Shown here: one piece after another, positions 1-8,909 of the stretch
How the letters are laid out: every line of letters starts with the position of its first letter
Numbering within the stretch: the first letter of the stretch is position 1
Assembly: GCA_035645275.1 (NCBI GenBank)
Contig: DASQMX010000031.1
Coordinates: 558,001-622,000, forward strand
Origin: Paranoxybacillus sp035645275
GTDB lineage: Bacteria; Bacillota; Bacilli; Bacillales; Anoxybacillaceae
Length of the DNA stretch: 64,000 bases
Direction: 5' to 3'
The notes under the pieces: generated by a model
Databases searched by the model: none
Told to the model about the DNA's origin: nothing
The model's input: only the letters and a program-made list of their open reading frames with translations
Translations under genes and position numbers: made by a program

Positions 1-2068
1 CGGTTAAGCGCTTGAGTAAAATCGAAGGAGCTAACGCTTTTCCTTCCTCATTCGCCAAAGGATACGTAATATATAACCGCTCGCTCGGGCTTGTTAACGT
101 CAAATAAATGGCAAACGGTTCATTTAACAATTGTTCCCGGCTTCCCGGTGCCACTTTTAAATCGAATTGTTGCAAAACTTCCCGTTCATTTGCTGTTAAA
201 ATTCCATCTTCTACCGGCTTAGCGGGGATGATCCCTTCATTAACCCCAACAACAAAGGCACATTTTATGCCGAATAAACGGGAACGGTCAAACTGAGCAA
301 TTAATACTTGGTCGATCGCTGGCGGAACATGAGAAAACTCCAAGCTGTCTAATCCGGTTTCGATAATTTTTATAAACGGTTTAAGCGGTAAATGTTCCTC
401 TCCTAAAATTTCTACATACTGATCTAGCAAATCAATAATCGCATTCCATACTTGGTCATGCTGTCTTGCTTCTGTAAGCTTGCCTTTCGCTTCCGCCTCG
501 CTGCGCAGTTGTTCTAATTTCTTTGGAATCTCTAACTCTTCTAAATATAAATAGATCGCCTCGCACATCGCTCGACCATTTTCAGCTTTTTGCAGGCGTT
601 TTTGCAGCTTAAAAAGCGGCTTCACAATCATTTCACGCCAGCTGTTCAGCTTCTCTTCATATTCTTTCTCTTCATTTGTTTGCGCCACCGAAATTCCATC
701 TAACGCTTGGTAACGACGATACGTCCAACGATCATTACTTGTCCATTTTATCCCTTGAATTCCATAAGCAAGCACATAATTTTCGAGCTGATCCATCTCC
801 TCGCGCAACTTCATGACATCCGCGTCAACCGGGAAAAGCAAATCGGTTTTAACGGCACGAAATACCGCTTCGTAGCGCCAATTGGAAACAATGACTTCAA
901 GGCTTGAACGAAGCAATTCCACAAGCGGGTGATGAAGCATCGGCTGTTTCTGATCCATAAAATAGGCGATACGGTAATCAGCAAAAACCGTTGCAAACAA
1001 ATCATGATAATCATTTGTATTGCGGACTAAAATAGCAATATCGCGGTATCGATATCCCTCATCGCGCACAAGGCGAATAATTTCGCGGGCAATCCCTTCT
1101 ACTTCGGCGCGGCGATTAGCTGCTTGGTAAATGCCGATTGCCTTTGTTTTTTCAGCAAACGGCACAACAGGTCTGGAATCATAATGTTTCTCTAAATGAA
1201 TCAATGCTTTTTCTTTATGGCGGACATTATGTTCTAAAAGCTCGATTCCTTCTATTGGCACATTATTCAGCAATGCCATTTCACGAATATCATGATACGT
1301 CTGTCCTGTCATTTTAAATAAATGCAGTTCGTCTGGAAGTGTTTCATTATAAGGAGCATCGACTGTTAATGCTACCGTTATTCTCCTGCAATGGAGCATT
1401 AACTGTTCAAGCACCATATATTCTTGTGGTGTAAAACTATGAAACCCATCGACGTAAATCTCCGCTTCGGCCAGATAACGTGAGCGAGGGATTTTTTCGG
1501 CAAGCAAGCGCAGATAGTCTTCTGACTCAATATATTTACTCATTAATTGCTTTTCCAGTTCGCTATAAATCAGCTGTAAATCGCTTAGTTTATCCGCCAA
1601 CACTTTCGCTTTTGCATTCGTGTCGCGCAATTCTGCTTGTTTTTCGAGAAGCTGTTCCGGTGTTAAACAATATCGTTTACATTCAACAATCATTTCTTCC
1701 AACTGTTCGAGAAACCCGATTTTATCAGCGGCTCGTCCAAATAATTTTAGTTCATGCTTGCGCTGTTCAATAATTTTGCGCAAAAGCATACGCACACCAA
1801 CATCGCTGAGATGATAACGGCTCATACCGCCTGTTTCTTGAAGAACCCGCCAAGCTAAACGGGTAAAACTAAATACTTGAGCGCGAATCATTCCGCCGAG
1901 TCCCGGTGTATTAATGAGCGCATACTCTGATTGAAACGTCATTTGTTCAGGAACGAGATAGATAATCGGCTCGCCATTTGGTTTTTCTTCTAGCTGTTTG
2001 CGAATCTCATTTAAGCACGTTGTTGTCTTTCCGCTCCCTGACCTTCCTAAAATAAATCGAAGCGACAT
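1..2068 (-). CDS. addB: ATP-dependent helicase/nuclease subunit AddB, 5' part
   Basis: AddB is a subunit of the AddAB helicase-nuclease that resects double-strand breaks for RecA-dependent repair (the RecBCD counterpart in Firmicutes). The gene starts at 2068 and runs off the left edge, so about 689 N-terminal residues of a protein usually near 1,160 are present. The N-terminus MSLRFILGRSGSGKTTTC carries a Walker A motif around residues 8-15, typical of AddB's inactivated helicase half. The C-terminal nuclease and iron-sulphur cysteines would lie outside the window. A GTAGGTGAT ribosome binding site precedes the ATG. The call rests on the N-terminal motif and on the neighbouring signal peptidase and YhjE genes, as in B. 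subtilis. Confidence 0.88.
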   Translation of the reverse strand, partial: MSLRFILGRSGSGKTTTCLNEIRKQLEEKPNGEPIIYLVPEQMTFQSEYALINTPGLGGMIRAQVFSFTRLAWRVLQETGGMSRYHLSDVGVRMLLRKIIEQRKHELKLFGRAADKIGFLEQLEEMIVECKRYCLTPEQLLEKQAELRDTNAKAKVLADKLSDLQLIYSELEKQLMSKYIESEDYLRLLAEKIPRSRYLAEAEIYVDGFHSFTPQEYMVLEQLMLHCRRITVALTVDAPYNETLPDELHLFKMTGQTYHDIREMALLNNVPIEGIELLEHNVRHKEKALIHLEKHYDSRPVVPFAEKTKAIGIYQAANRRAEVEGIAREIIRLVRDEGYRYRDIAILVRNTNDYHDLFATVFADYRIAYFMDQKQPMLHHPLVELLRSSLEVIVSNWRYEAVFRAVKTDLLFPVDADVMKLREEMDQLENYVLAYGIQGIKWTSNDRWTYRRYQALDGISVAQTNEEKEYEEKLNSWREMIVKPLFKLQKRLQKAENGRAMCEAIYLYLEELEIPKKLEQLRSEAEAKGKLTEARQHDQVWNAIIDLLDQYVEILGEEHLPLKPFIKIIETGLDSLEFSHVPPAIDQVLIAQFDRSRLFGIKCAFVVGVNEGIIPAKPVEDGILTANEREVLQQFDLKVAPGSREQLLNEPFAIYLTLTSPSERLYITYPLANEEGKALAPSILLKRLT

Positions 2069-2215
2069 CGATATCACCTACATTCAAAGTCTTATGTACT
2101 ATAAAAAACATATCAAAAGCCGCACTACTTCTAAAGTACAAATATTTCCCTTTATTATAGCACATATGTTCGTAATTAAAAAGAAAAGCCTATTTACCAT
2201 TTACTTATAAAAAAG

Positions 2216-2271
2216 AACTGACCCTCAAGCAAAGTGTCAGTCCTCATAACACAATAATATATAAGATGATG
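2216..2271. repeat. Family A element, half copy (copy 1)
   Basis: AACTGACC, AAGCAAAGTGTCAG, CATAACACAATA and ATATATAAGA match the right half of the family in inverted reading; the other half is missing. It abuts the stop codon of the signal peptidase gene. The rest of the 200-base gap to addB is AT-rich. Confidence 0.65.
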
Positions 2272-2826
2272 TTAAAACTGTACGCTAAATTCATTCATCG
2301 GCCAATAGCGTAAATTTACTTTGCCGACTACTTGCTCTACTTTGACAAAGCCAAAGTGACGACTATCTAAACTGCTCAAACGATTATCACCAAGGACAAA
2401 AATATGGCCTTTTGGCACCGTTTTTTGTCCCGTTAACTCTTCTAATGTAAAATCTCCTGTTAATTTTCCATCAATGAGTTTACTTTTATAAAGTTTTAAA
2501 TACGGTTCTGTTACTGGTTTGTTGTTTATATACAAAACGTCGTTTTTATATTCGATTGTATCCCCTGGCAACCCGATGACCCGCTTTATATAGTCTTCGT
2601 TTTTATTCGCACGAAAAACAATGATATCGAAACGTTTTAGTTCTTCGATTTGATTGTTTAGCTTATTCACAATCAGCATATTGCCGTCCTGAAACGTCGG
2701 CATCATCGACTCGCCTTCTACTACATAATTTGTCACAAAGAAGAAACGAATGAAAAAGACGACAAGCAGTCCTATAAAGATAGATTTTCCCCATCCTAGT
2801 CCTTCATTCTTTATTTTTTCATTCAT
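2272..2826 (-). CDS. lepB: Type I signal peptidase
   Basis: Membrane-anchored serine protease that removes Sec signal peptides outside the membrane. One N-terminal membrane segment (about residues 14-32) is followed by the box GESMMPTF with nucleophile Ser40, then YIKRVIGLPGD with general-base Lys81, and a C-terminal GDNR(L/S)SSLDSRHFG box. The 184-residue length fits short Bacillus SipS/SipV enzymes. I chose the ATG at 2826 because a GGGGGCGG ribosome binding site lies just upstream; the longer reading frame to 2898 would overlap yhjE and has no site. It sits between yhjE and addB, the place of sipV in B. subtilis. Confidence 0.92.
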   Translation of the reverse strand: MNEKIKNEGLGWGKSIFIGLLVVFFIRFFFVTNYVVEGESMMPTFQDGNMLIVNKLNNQIEELKRFDIIVFRANKNEDYIKRVIGLPGDTIEYKNDVLYINNKPVTEPYLKLYKSKLIDGKLTGDFTLEELTGQKTVPKGHIFVLGDNRLSSLDSRHFGFVKVEQVVGKVNLRYWPMNEFSVQF

Positions 2827-2854
2827 ATGACCGCCCCCGTCCAAATGTTTTTCC

Positions 2855-3466
2855 TTAGCTTCGCTCCTCTTTTTCAGTAAAAGAAAATCTCGTTTCAACT
2901 AACTTGCCGATATACCATAAAAGAAATACAACTATGGCAACAAAAACGGTACGGAGCGGCTGTTTTACAAGAGAAACGATGTCATATCCAATAAAGCTAA
3001 TCGTAAAAATCATTACCATTTTTCCAAAAATTACAGCTAATGCAAACTGCTGTATACTCACGCGCGATAAGCCTGCTACAGCATTGACAGCTGCCGACGG
3101 GGTAAACGGAAAGCAATATAATAAAAACAGCGGTCCGAATCCGTGACGTTCCACCCAATTCATCAATTGCCGAACCTTTGGATGACGGCTTAAAAATACA
3201 AAAAACCGTTTCTGCCCCACCTTGCGTGCAAGGTAAAAAACAAGCAAAGAACCGATACATGCGCCTGCCCAAGAGATGATAAATCCTTTCCATAATCCAA
3301 AAGCAGCCGCATTCGCCATAACAAATACAAATAGAGGCAAAATAGGCAAAAATGACTCAAGCAGCGGCAAAACAATCCCCGGTACAATCCCGAAGGAGCG
3401 ATAATGTTCAAGCAATGCAAGTACATTTTTTAACGTGAACCACTCTTTTAACGTTTCGAAGTCCAT
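2855..3466 (-). CDS. yhjE: TVP38/TMEM64 (DedA-like) membrane protein
   Basis: Integral membrane protein of the VTT/SNARE-associated family, 203 residues, with about five hydrophobic segments. The family core is visible as ESFLPILPLFVFVMANAAAF near residues 37-56 and the segment FPFTPSAAVNAVAG, including the re-entrant loop prolines. DedA/VTT proteins are linked to lipid transport or scrambling and membrane homeostasis; the substrate here is unknown. It ends 28 bases before the signal peptidase start, so the two are probably one transcript. Gene order matches yhjE of B. subtilis. GGGGAG precedes the ATG. Confidence 0.82.
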   Translation of the reverse strand: MDFETLKEWFTLKNVLALLEHYRSFGIVPGIVLPLLESFLPILPLFVFVMANAAAFGLWKGFIISWAGACIGSLLVFYLARKVGQKRFFVFLSRHPKVRQLMNWVERHGFGPLFLLYCFPFTPSAAVNAVAGLSRVSIQQFALAVIFGKMVMIFTISFIGYDIVSLVKQPLRTVFVAIVVFLLWYIGKLVETRFSFTEKEERS

Positions 3467-3586
3467 TGATACTCCCCATTCATTATTAGCGCTGTTACTA
3501 ACACACTTATTATTTTACATGTTTAACCGGGGAATAGAAAATATACAATCTTTCATTGTTAATAATTTTCAAAAGTTGGATTAGTT

Positions 3587-4135
3587 TTACCCATCAGTAC
3601 CTCTGCCGTTTCTTGTTCGATCCATTCGATATAAATATTGCAGTTTTCTCTCCCGTGCTTCCATCCGTTCTGATAATTTGGTTCGAAGCTGCGCGGTACG
3701 ATACAGCTGATTAACAAAGGAGTGGTAAGAAACTTCAAGGCAAATACTTTTTTCATTATTAAAATAAACGCGTGTTTTTTCCCCTTGCATAGGTTCATAC
3801 TTGACAACATGAAGGTGAGATAGCCAAACGCAACGAGGATCATTCGGGGAAGTAATCGGAAAAAAATAGATTTCATTTAATGGTTCAATCGCGATTGGTG
3901 CTTTATGAGTCACGCCAATAATTTCTCGAGTTCCGTCTTTCCTTCCTTTAAGACTAGAGCCATAATAATGACAACTCTGTTTAATGATTTCAATCGGCTT
4001 CATTTTAACAATGTATTCCCCATCTTCCTCAATTACTTTCGAATAACGAAAATCGCCATGATGATAAGGAAGCAAAGCAATCGTATAACGGCTGACGATA
4101 AATTCATCTAGAAGAAGGAATTCACTCAACTTCAT
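3587..4135 (-). CDS. comK: Competence master regulator ComK
   Basis: ComK is the transcription factor that switches on DNA-uptake genes by binding paired AT-rich boxes in the minor groove. The 182-residue protein shows the family core in order: EYIVKMKPIEIIKQSCHYYG, GSSLKGRKDGT, THKAPI, WLSHLHV and FENQ-like YHSFVNQLYRTAQLRTK. Its C-terminus is shorter and more basic than in B. subtilis, so MecA control may differ. The start follows GAGAGGGAGAGGG. Gene order around it (addB side, yhjE) agrees with the Bacillus locus. The region upstream is very AT-rich, with a possible -10 TATGAT, which would suit autoregulation, but I do not see a clean K-box. Confidence 0.9.
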   Translation of the reverse strand: MKLSEFLLLDEFIVSRYTIALLPYHHGDFRYSKVIEEDGEYIVKMKPIEIIKQSCHYYGSSLKGRKDGTREIIGVTHKAPIAIEPLNEIYFFPITSPNDPRCVWLSHLHVVKYEPMQGEKTRVYFNNEKSICLEVSYHSFVNQLYRTAQLRTKLSERMEARERKLQYLYRMDRTRNGRGTDG

Positions 4136-4211
4136 TTAACCCTCTCCCTCTCTATAAATTTATCCGCCTTCATCATATCACTATTTTACATAATTTTCTA
4201 TATTTTTTAAA

Positions 4212-4246
4212 AACATGAGTGATTTTCAAAAAGAAAATCACTCATG
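4212..4246. terminator. Hairpin terminator after the small gene upstream of comK
   Basis: CATGAGTGATTTTC and GAAAATCACTCATG form a perfect 14-bp stem around a short A-rich loop. It overlaps the end of the minus-strand gene at 4242-4445 and separates it from comK. T-runs flank the minus-strand side. Confidence 0.7.
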
Positions 4247-4445
4247 AATTATTAAATATTTGATTCAACTCTTCCTCAGCCAAATACTCATTCGCCTGCT
4301 CAATCGCCGTATGCTCACCAATAGAGTCTCCCGCATAAGCTTCTTCTGACAAAAACGCCTGACGAAATTGAAAATCTGTACTCAACCTTACGCCTGGATT
4401 TAATACGGAATCCAATGGTAATTCTTGCTTATCTTTTTCTATCAT
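4242..4445 (-). CDS. Small hypothetical protein upstream of comK
   Basis: A 67-residue acidic protein, predicted soluble, preceded by a strong ACGGAGGTG ribosome binding site seven bases from the ATG and followed by a perfect hairpin; both argue that it is expressed. It is cysteine-free, has no membrane segment, and ends in a helix-prone stretch (AIEQANEYLAEEELNQIF). Its position next to comK recalls yhzC of B. subtilis, but I cannot confirm homology from the sequence. Function unknown. Confidence 0.6.
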   Translation of the reverse strand: MIEKDKQELPLDSVLNPGVRLSTDFQFRQAFLSEEAYAGDSIGEHTAIEQANEYLAEEELNQIFNNS

Positions 4446-4574
4446 CGCTAAACACCTCCGTTTATTAGCATGTTCCTATATATGTAAAACATTCGCACAA
4501 CTTAAAGAAATGTAACAAAAAGGAAGGGAAATACACTGAGAAAAAGAATAATTATCAAAGGAAGGAGAGGTACT

Positions 4575-5072
4575 ATGAACGTTAGAGAAATTACAGAAAA
4601 CGATGCAGAAAACTTTTTACAGCTTTGCAAAACGATTGATGCTGAATCGAATTTTATGCTTTTTGAACCTGAGGAACGACAGACAACGGTTGAACAGCAG
4701 CGGGCTAGAATCGCAAACATGCTTAAAACAGGCCGCTCTACCATTTTTGTCGCAGAAATGAATCACCGCTTAGTCGGCTATCTGGCAACAATAGGCGGAG
4801 AGAATAGGCGGAATCGCCATCGTGCTTATATCGTGATTGGGATTCTTGAACAATTTACAAGTAAAGGCATCGGCACTCAATTATTTAAAGCTCTTGGAGA
4901 ATGGGCAGCAAACAATGATATTCATCGCTTAGAGCTGACTGTTATGGCTCATAATGAACGGGCGATTGCTCTATATAAAAAAATGGGATTTGAAATAGAA
5001 GGGATTAAAAAACATTCTTTATTGGTCAATGGGAAATATGTTGATGAATACTACATGGCGAAACTTATTTAA
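4575..5072 (+). CDS. GNAT family N-acetyltransferase
   Basis: A 165-residue acetyl-CoA-dependent acyltransferase. The fold is recognisable from the N-terminal REITENDAENFLQLCKTI (beta1-alpha1), the central HRAYIVIGILEQFTSKGIGTQ region with the acetyl-CoA loop (GKGIG-like SKGIGTQL) and the C-terminal LTVMAHNERAIALYKKMGFEIEG motif B typical of RimJ/PhnO-like members. The substrate cannot be told; side-chain amines, peptides or small toxins are possible. A GGAAGGAGAGG site precedes the ATG. It ends 17 bases before the NIPSNAP-Nudix gene and is probably co-transcribed with it. Confidence 0.85.
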   Translation: MNVREITENDAENFLQLCKTIDAESNFMLFEPEERQTTVEQQRARIANMLKTGRSTIFVAEMNHRLVGYLATIGGENRRNRHRAYIVIGILEQFTSKGIGTQLFKALGEWAANNDIHRLELTVMAHNERAIALYKKMGFEIEGIKKHSLLVNGKYVDEYYMAKLI

Positions 5073-5089
5073 ACTAGGAGGAGCTGTTT

Positions 5090-5863
5090 ATGCTTTACAG
5101 GCGCAAAACATACAAAATCAATCCAGAAACATTAGAAGTGTTTAACGAGTTTTTCCATACATACTTACTACCAAATCAACTGAAACATGGGGCCAAGCTA
5201 GTCGGACGCTGGGTAACGGAAGCAAAAGACGAAATCGTAGCTATTTGGGAATACAAAGACTATGAAACTTATAAGAAAATTGAACAGCTTGTCCGTGAAG
5301 ATGAACTTCATCGGCTAGCAAAAGAGAAACTAAAAGAAATCGCTCCTTTATATATAGAAAGTAAACAAGATTTTCTAACACCAACAGGCCATTATCATTA
5401 TCCAAAGCATATCGTTTCAGTGAGCGGTTTTATCACCAATGAAAAAGGAGAAGTTCTTTTAATCAAAACACATGAGCGAAAAGACACGTGGGAAATGCCT
5501 GGTGGACAAGTAGAAAATGAGGAAACATTAGAAGAAGCTGTACGTCGTGAAATTAAAGAAGAAACAGGATTAAACGTAAAGCTATATGGTATTACCGGCA
5601 TTTATCATAATACAACGATGAATATTGTTAACATTGTCTTTCGTGGCAAAGCGGAAGATGAAGAATTTTCATTTCAGAAAGATGAAGTATTAGAGGGAAA
5701 ATTTGTTTTATTAACTAAGGATAATATTGAGGAATTTATTACTTATCCACAACTGAAAAATAGGGTGCTGGATGCGATGAATCCAAACTATCTTCCTTAT
5801 GAATCATTTCGTCTGAAACCGTACGAACTATTAGGACGATATGAAGGAAAAAAGGAACAATAA
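5090..5863 (+). CDS. NIPSNAP-Nudix hydrolase fusion
   Basis: A 257-residue two-domain protein. Residues about 1-95 resemble the NIPSNAP dimeric alpha-beta barrel (MLYRRKTYKI...FNEFFHTYLLPNQLKHGAKLVG RWVTE), a fold without a catalytic role in most members. Residues about 103-230 form a Nudix domain with the full box GX5EX7REXXEEXGX, read as GGQVENEETLEEAV then RREIKEETGL. Nudix enzymes hydrolyse nucleoside diphosphates linked to another group; the substrate is not evident. AGGAGGAG precedes the ATG and the GNAT gene is directly upstream. A terminator follows. Confidence 0.85.
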   Translation: MLYRRKTYKINPETLEVFNEFFHTYLLPNQLKHGAKLVGRWVTEAKDEIVAIWEYKDYETYKKIEQLVREDELHRLAKEKLKEIAPLYIESKQDFLTPTGHYHYPKHIVSVSGFITNEKGEVLLIKTHERKDTWEMPGGQVENEETLEEAVRREIKEETGLNVKLYGITGIYHNTTMNIVNIVFRGKAEDEEFSFQKDEVLEGKFVLLTKDNIEEFITYPQLKNRVLDAMNPNYLPYESFRLKPYELLGRYEGKKEQ

Positions 5864-5865
5864 AG

Positions 5866-5894
5866 GGCCGCCTAACTAAGCGTGCCCTTTTTTA
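5866..5894 (+). terminator. Terminator of the GNAT-Nudix pair
   Basis: AAGGGC and GCCCTT arms separated by a loop, followed by a T-run, directly after the Nudix stop codon. Confidence 0.6.
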
Positions 5895-5943
5895 AATGAA
5901 ATGTATTTTCTATCTTTCTATATATCCCACAAATGTCCTTGGT

Positions 5944-7233
5944 TTATTGTACTGTTGTAAATTGTTCTTCTTCTGTTGAACCTTTTAACGCTGTTGTGGA
6001 AGATTGCCCTCCAGAAATGACTTGCGCTACTTCATCGAAGTAACCTGTACCAACTTCACGCTGATGTCTTGTTGCGGTGTAGCCGTATTTTTCCGCAGCA
6101 AACTCAGCCTGCTGCAACTCAGAATATGCTGCCATGCCGCGCTCTTTATAGCCCCGAGCAAGTTCAAACATGCTGTAGTTCAACGCATGGAATCCTGCTA
6201 ATGTCACGAACTGGAATTTATAGCCCATCTTACCGAGCTCGACTTGGAACTTCGCAATCGTTTCGTCATCTAATTTTTTCTTCCAGTTAAATGACGGAGA
6301 GCAGTTGTAAGCAAGCAGTTTGCCTGGGAATTTCTCATGAATCGCTTCGGCAAAACGACGAGCTTCTTCTAAGTTTGGCTCGCTTGTTTCGCACCAAATT
6401 AAATCAGCATATGGAGCGTATGCCAAACCGCGCGCAATGGCTTGGTCAAGCCCTGCTCTTGTGCGATAAAATCCTTCTGGAGTGCGTTCTCCTGTAATAA
6501 ATTCACGATCACGTGGGTCGATATCGCTTGTAATTAAATCAGCCGCATTCGCATCCGTGCGCGCGATTAATACGGTTGGTACACCCATAACATCAGCCGC
6601 AAGACGTGCAGCGATCAAGTTGCGCACTGCCGTTTGTGTTGGCAACAACACTTTTCCGCCTAAGTGACCACATTTTTTCTCAGAAGATAGTTGGTCCTCA
6701 AAGTGAACTCCTGCCGCACCAGCTTCAATCATCGCTTTCATTAACTCAAACACGTTCAATTGTCCGCCAAATCCTGCTTCCGCGTCAGCAACAATCGGCA
6801 CAAAATAATCAGTATCCCCGCTTCCTTCAAGATGTTGAATTTGGTCAGCGCGTTGTAACGCTTGGTTGATTCGCTTCACAACATGCGGCACACTGTTAGC
6901 TGGATACAAGCTTTGGTCTGGATACATTTGCCCTGCAAGGTTTGCATCTGCCGCTACTTGCCAGCCGCTTAAGTAAATCGCTTTTAAACCAGCTTTTACT
7001 TGTTGAATCGCTTGATTACCTGTTAAAGCGCCTAACGCATGAACATAGTCTTCCGTGTTTAATAGTTTCCAAAGCTTTTCTGCACCGCGGCGCGCTAACG
7101 TATACTCGATATCAATCGAACCGCGTAATTTAATAACATGTTCCGCCGTATAAGGACGAGTAATCCCTTTCCAACGTTCAGCCATTTGCCAGCTTTCTTC
7201 TAACTTTTTAATTCTTTCATCATTACGTGTCAT
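5944..7233 (-). CDS. aceA: Isocitrate lyase
   Basis: Cleaves isocitrate to glyoxylate and succinate, the first step of the glyoxylate shunt, allowing growth on acetate or fatty acids. The 429-residue protein has the PEP-mutase/ICL barrel with the Mg-binding DAEAGFGG motif near residue 150 and the catalytic loop KKCGHLGGK near residue 190, so the active-site Cys is intact. AAAGGGGGA precedes the ATG. Malate synthase is not adjacent, unlike many aceBA operons, so the shunt partner must lie elsewhere. An inverted repeat brackets the likely -10 box upstream. The acyl-CoA ligase lcfB is 7 kb away and would feed the same acetyl-CoA pool. Confidence 0.97.
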   Translation of the reverse strand: MTRNDERIKKLEESWQMAERWKGITRPYTAEHVIKLRGSIDIEYTLARRGAEKLWKLLNTEDYVHALGALTGNQAIQQVKAGLKAIYLSGWQVAADANLAGQMYPDQSLYPANSVPHVVKRINQALQRADQIQHLEGSGDTDYFVPIVADAEAGFGGQLNVFELMKAMIEAGAAGVHFEDQLSSEKKCGHLGGKVLLPTQTAVRNLIAARLAADVMGVPTVLIARTDANAADLITSDIDPRDREFITGERTPEGFYRTRAGLDQAIARGLAYAPYADLIWCETSEPNLEEARRFAEAIHEKFPGKLLAYNCSPSFNWKKKLDDETIAKFQVELGKMGYKFQFVTLAGFHALNYSMFELARGYKERGMAAYSELQQAEFAAEKYGYTATRHQREVGTGYFDEVAQVISGGQSSTTALKGSTEEEQFTTVQ

Positions 7234-7320
7234 ATTTTATTCCCCCTTTGTTTTGATAAAAAATCCTTAACATGACTCGTGCATTTAAACCTTTGTTTGC
7301 TCCCATCCCCGCCTTTTGAA

Positions 7321-7378
7321 TCTTGTTATAAAACAACAAAACTTGTTTATGTTGTTATTATATAACAGAATAACAAGA
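7321..7378 (-). promoter_or_regulatory. aceA promoter region with 9-bp inverted repeat
   Basis: TCTTGTTAT (7321-7329) and ATAACAAGA (7370-7378) are perfect inverted arms. Between them on the minus strand lies a TATAAT (7358-7363) that could be the aceA -10, and further TTGTT/AACAA half-sites. This looks like a repressor site over the promoter. The regulator is unknown. Confidence 0.45.
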
Positions 7379-7430
7379 AAATGAAAGGTGTTTTTTTAAA
7401 AAAATTCAAAAAAATAAGTCTAATACTCTA

Positions 7431-7507
7431 GCAAGTGTCCGACCCCACAACTGCGATATATAGGATATAAAAATACACGTGAGGTCAGACACTTATCGGT
7501 CAACCTC
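7431..7507. repeat. Family A palindromic element, copy 2
   Basis: Contains AAGTGTCCGACCCCACAAC, ATATATAGGATATA and CGTGAGGTCAGACACTTAT, then GGTCAACCTC. The left outer arm is shortened. It overlaps the end of yhfN, whose stop codon lies within the element. Confidence 0.85.
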
Positions 7508-8764
7508 ACGGCGTTGTTCATACGTATCCAAAAATACAATTCGTTCCAAAATCGTTGGATGTCGATAGCGAAAAATTTTTACTAAATACGGTGGATTCAC
7601 TTGACTTAATCCTGCCCTCGTTAACTCTTGAAATGATGAAATAGCTGCTTCCGCATTTTTCGTTAACTCAATTGCATATTGATCAGCGGCATGCTCTTCG
7701 TATCTTGAAACAGCATTCACAAGCGGGCTAACAGAAAAGCTTAATAGTGAAATAAGCAATAAAAATAGCGGTAAAGAATTCAGCTCTTTTATATTTTTTA
7801 TATGTAGATACACTCCCCAACGTTGAATAACCCATTTCATTAGCTTATTTGTAACATATAGTCCTATCAATGTGAGCAATACATACCCAGCTACTCCCCA
7901 ATAAATATGCTTCATGACGTAATGCCCCATCTCATGGGCCATAATAAATAAAATTTCATCTTCCCCTAATCGTTCCAGCGTTGTATCCCATAGCACGATG
8001 CGTGAATTCGGCCCGATTCCTGTAACATAAGCATTTAACGCATTCGTCTTTTCCGACATATTAACCTCAAAAACATGTTCCGCTGGAATGTCTGCCTGCT
8101 CTGCCAACGTCAAAATTTTTGTCTCCAGTTCTTTGTCGCTTAGTGGGTAAAAGTCATTGTAAAGCGGATCGATTACAATCGGCTGGATAAAGGTTAAAAA
8201 GACAATAAATGGTATCGATAATAGCCAAGCATAAAACCACCAACGTTTTTCAAACTTGCGGATGAGCCAATATAATACAGACACAATGATAAGCATCAAC
8301 ACATAATTTACCCAAAAATCGATCACCTCATCTTTCAACCAATGTGAAAATGCCTGCGTGTTAATGCCGTATTCTTTTGCTAAGCGATAGGCAATAAAAT
8401 TAAGAGGAAGTGTAAACACTGTAACAAGCAATGATAACCAAAACAAATAAATCGCTGTTTGTAAAGCGGACCATGTTGTTGTTGCTGTTGCCCGCTCCTG
8501 AAATTTTCTTGATAATCCTAGCGCTAATATAACGATATAGATAAGCCAATCATAAGGAATCGCTAAAAAAAATAACAAATTTTTTATCTGCGAATACTGC
8601 TCGCTTAGCATTAATTCCCTTGGTGTTAGAAAGGTTGCCGGGTCAGCGCTTGTACCTTTAAACTCCTTTGGAATAGAAGTGTCAGCAAAATAAAATAAAT
8701 ACCAAATTATTAATAATACATATATAAAATAAATTCCAACTGACCAGCTGATAAGTTTTCGCAT
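7493..8764 (-). CDS. yhfN: M48 family zinc metalloprotease (Ste24/HtpX type)
   Basis: A 423-residue integral membrane protease of the CAAX-protease-like M48A family. It has several N-terminal membrane segments, then the zinc motif HEMGH near residue 278, further membrane segments, and the third ligand region EEHAADQYA near residue 362. Such enzymes act in membrane protein quality control. AAAGGAGGA lies upstream of the ATG. The C-terminus ends in REVDR with the stop codon supplied by a family A repeat, so the original end may have been slightly different. Gene order matches yhfN of B. subtilis, close to lcfB. Confidence 0.88.
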   Translation of the reverse strand: MRKLISWSVGIYFIYVLLIIWYLFYFADTSIPKEFKGTSADPATFLTPRELMLSEQYSQIKNLLFFLAIPYDWLIYIVILALGLSRKFQERATATTTWSALQTAIYLFWLSLLVTVFTLPLNFIAYRLAKEYGINTQAFSHWLKDEVIDFWVNYVLMLIIVSVLYWLIRKFEKRWWFYAWLLSIPFIVFLTFIQPIVIDPLYNDFYPLSDKELETKILTLAEQADIPAEHVFEVNMSEKTNALNAYVTGIGPNSRIVLWDTTLERLGEDEILFIMAHEMGHYVMKHIYWGVAGYVLLTLIGLYVTNKLMKWVIQRWGVYLHIKNIKELNSLPLFLLLISLLSFSVSPLVNAVSRYEEHAADQYAIELTKNAEAAISSFQELTRAGLSQVNPPYLVKIFRYRHPTILERIVFLDTYEQRREVDR

Positions 8765-8909
8765 AAAGCAAGTCCTCCTTTCGCTACTATTTAGTTTAGT
8801 AACTTTTTGGCAAATTAGAACAGAAAGTAAAAATTCAAATAATATTCAGTATTTTGCCCGTTTGCAACTATTTTTCTCATGTATGATGATAAAAAGGAGG
8901 GTGTTTGGG

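Noticed and set aside
4136..4240. ComK boxes upstream of comK
   Set aside because: The region is AT-rich but I find no clean AAAA-N5-TTTT pair at the expected spacing.
5944..8764. Malate synthase partner of isocitrate lyase
   Set aside because: No malate synthase motif on either strand near aceA; the flanking gene is a protease.
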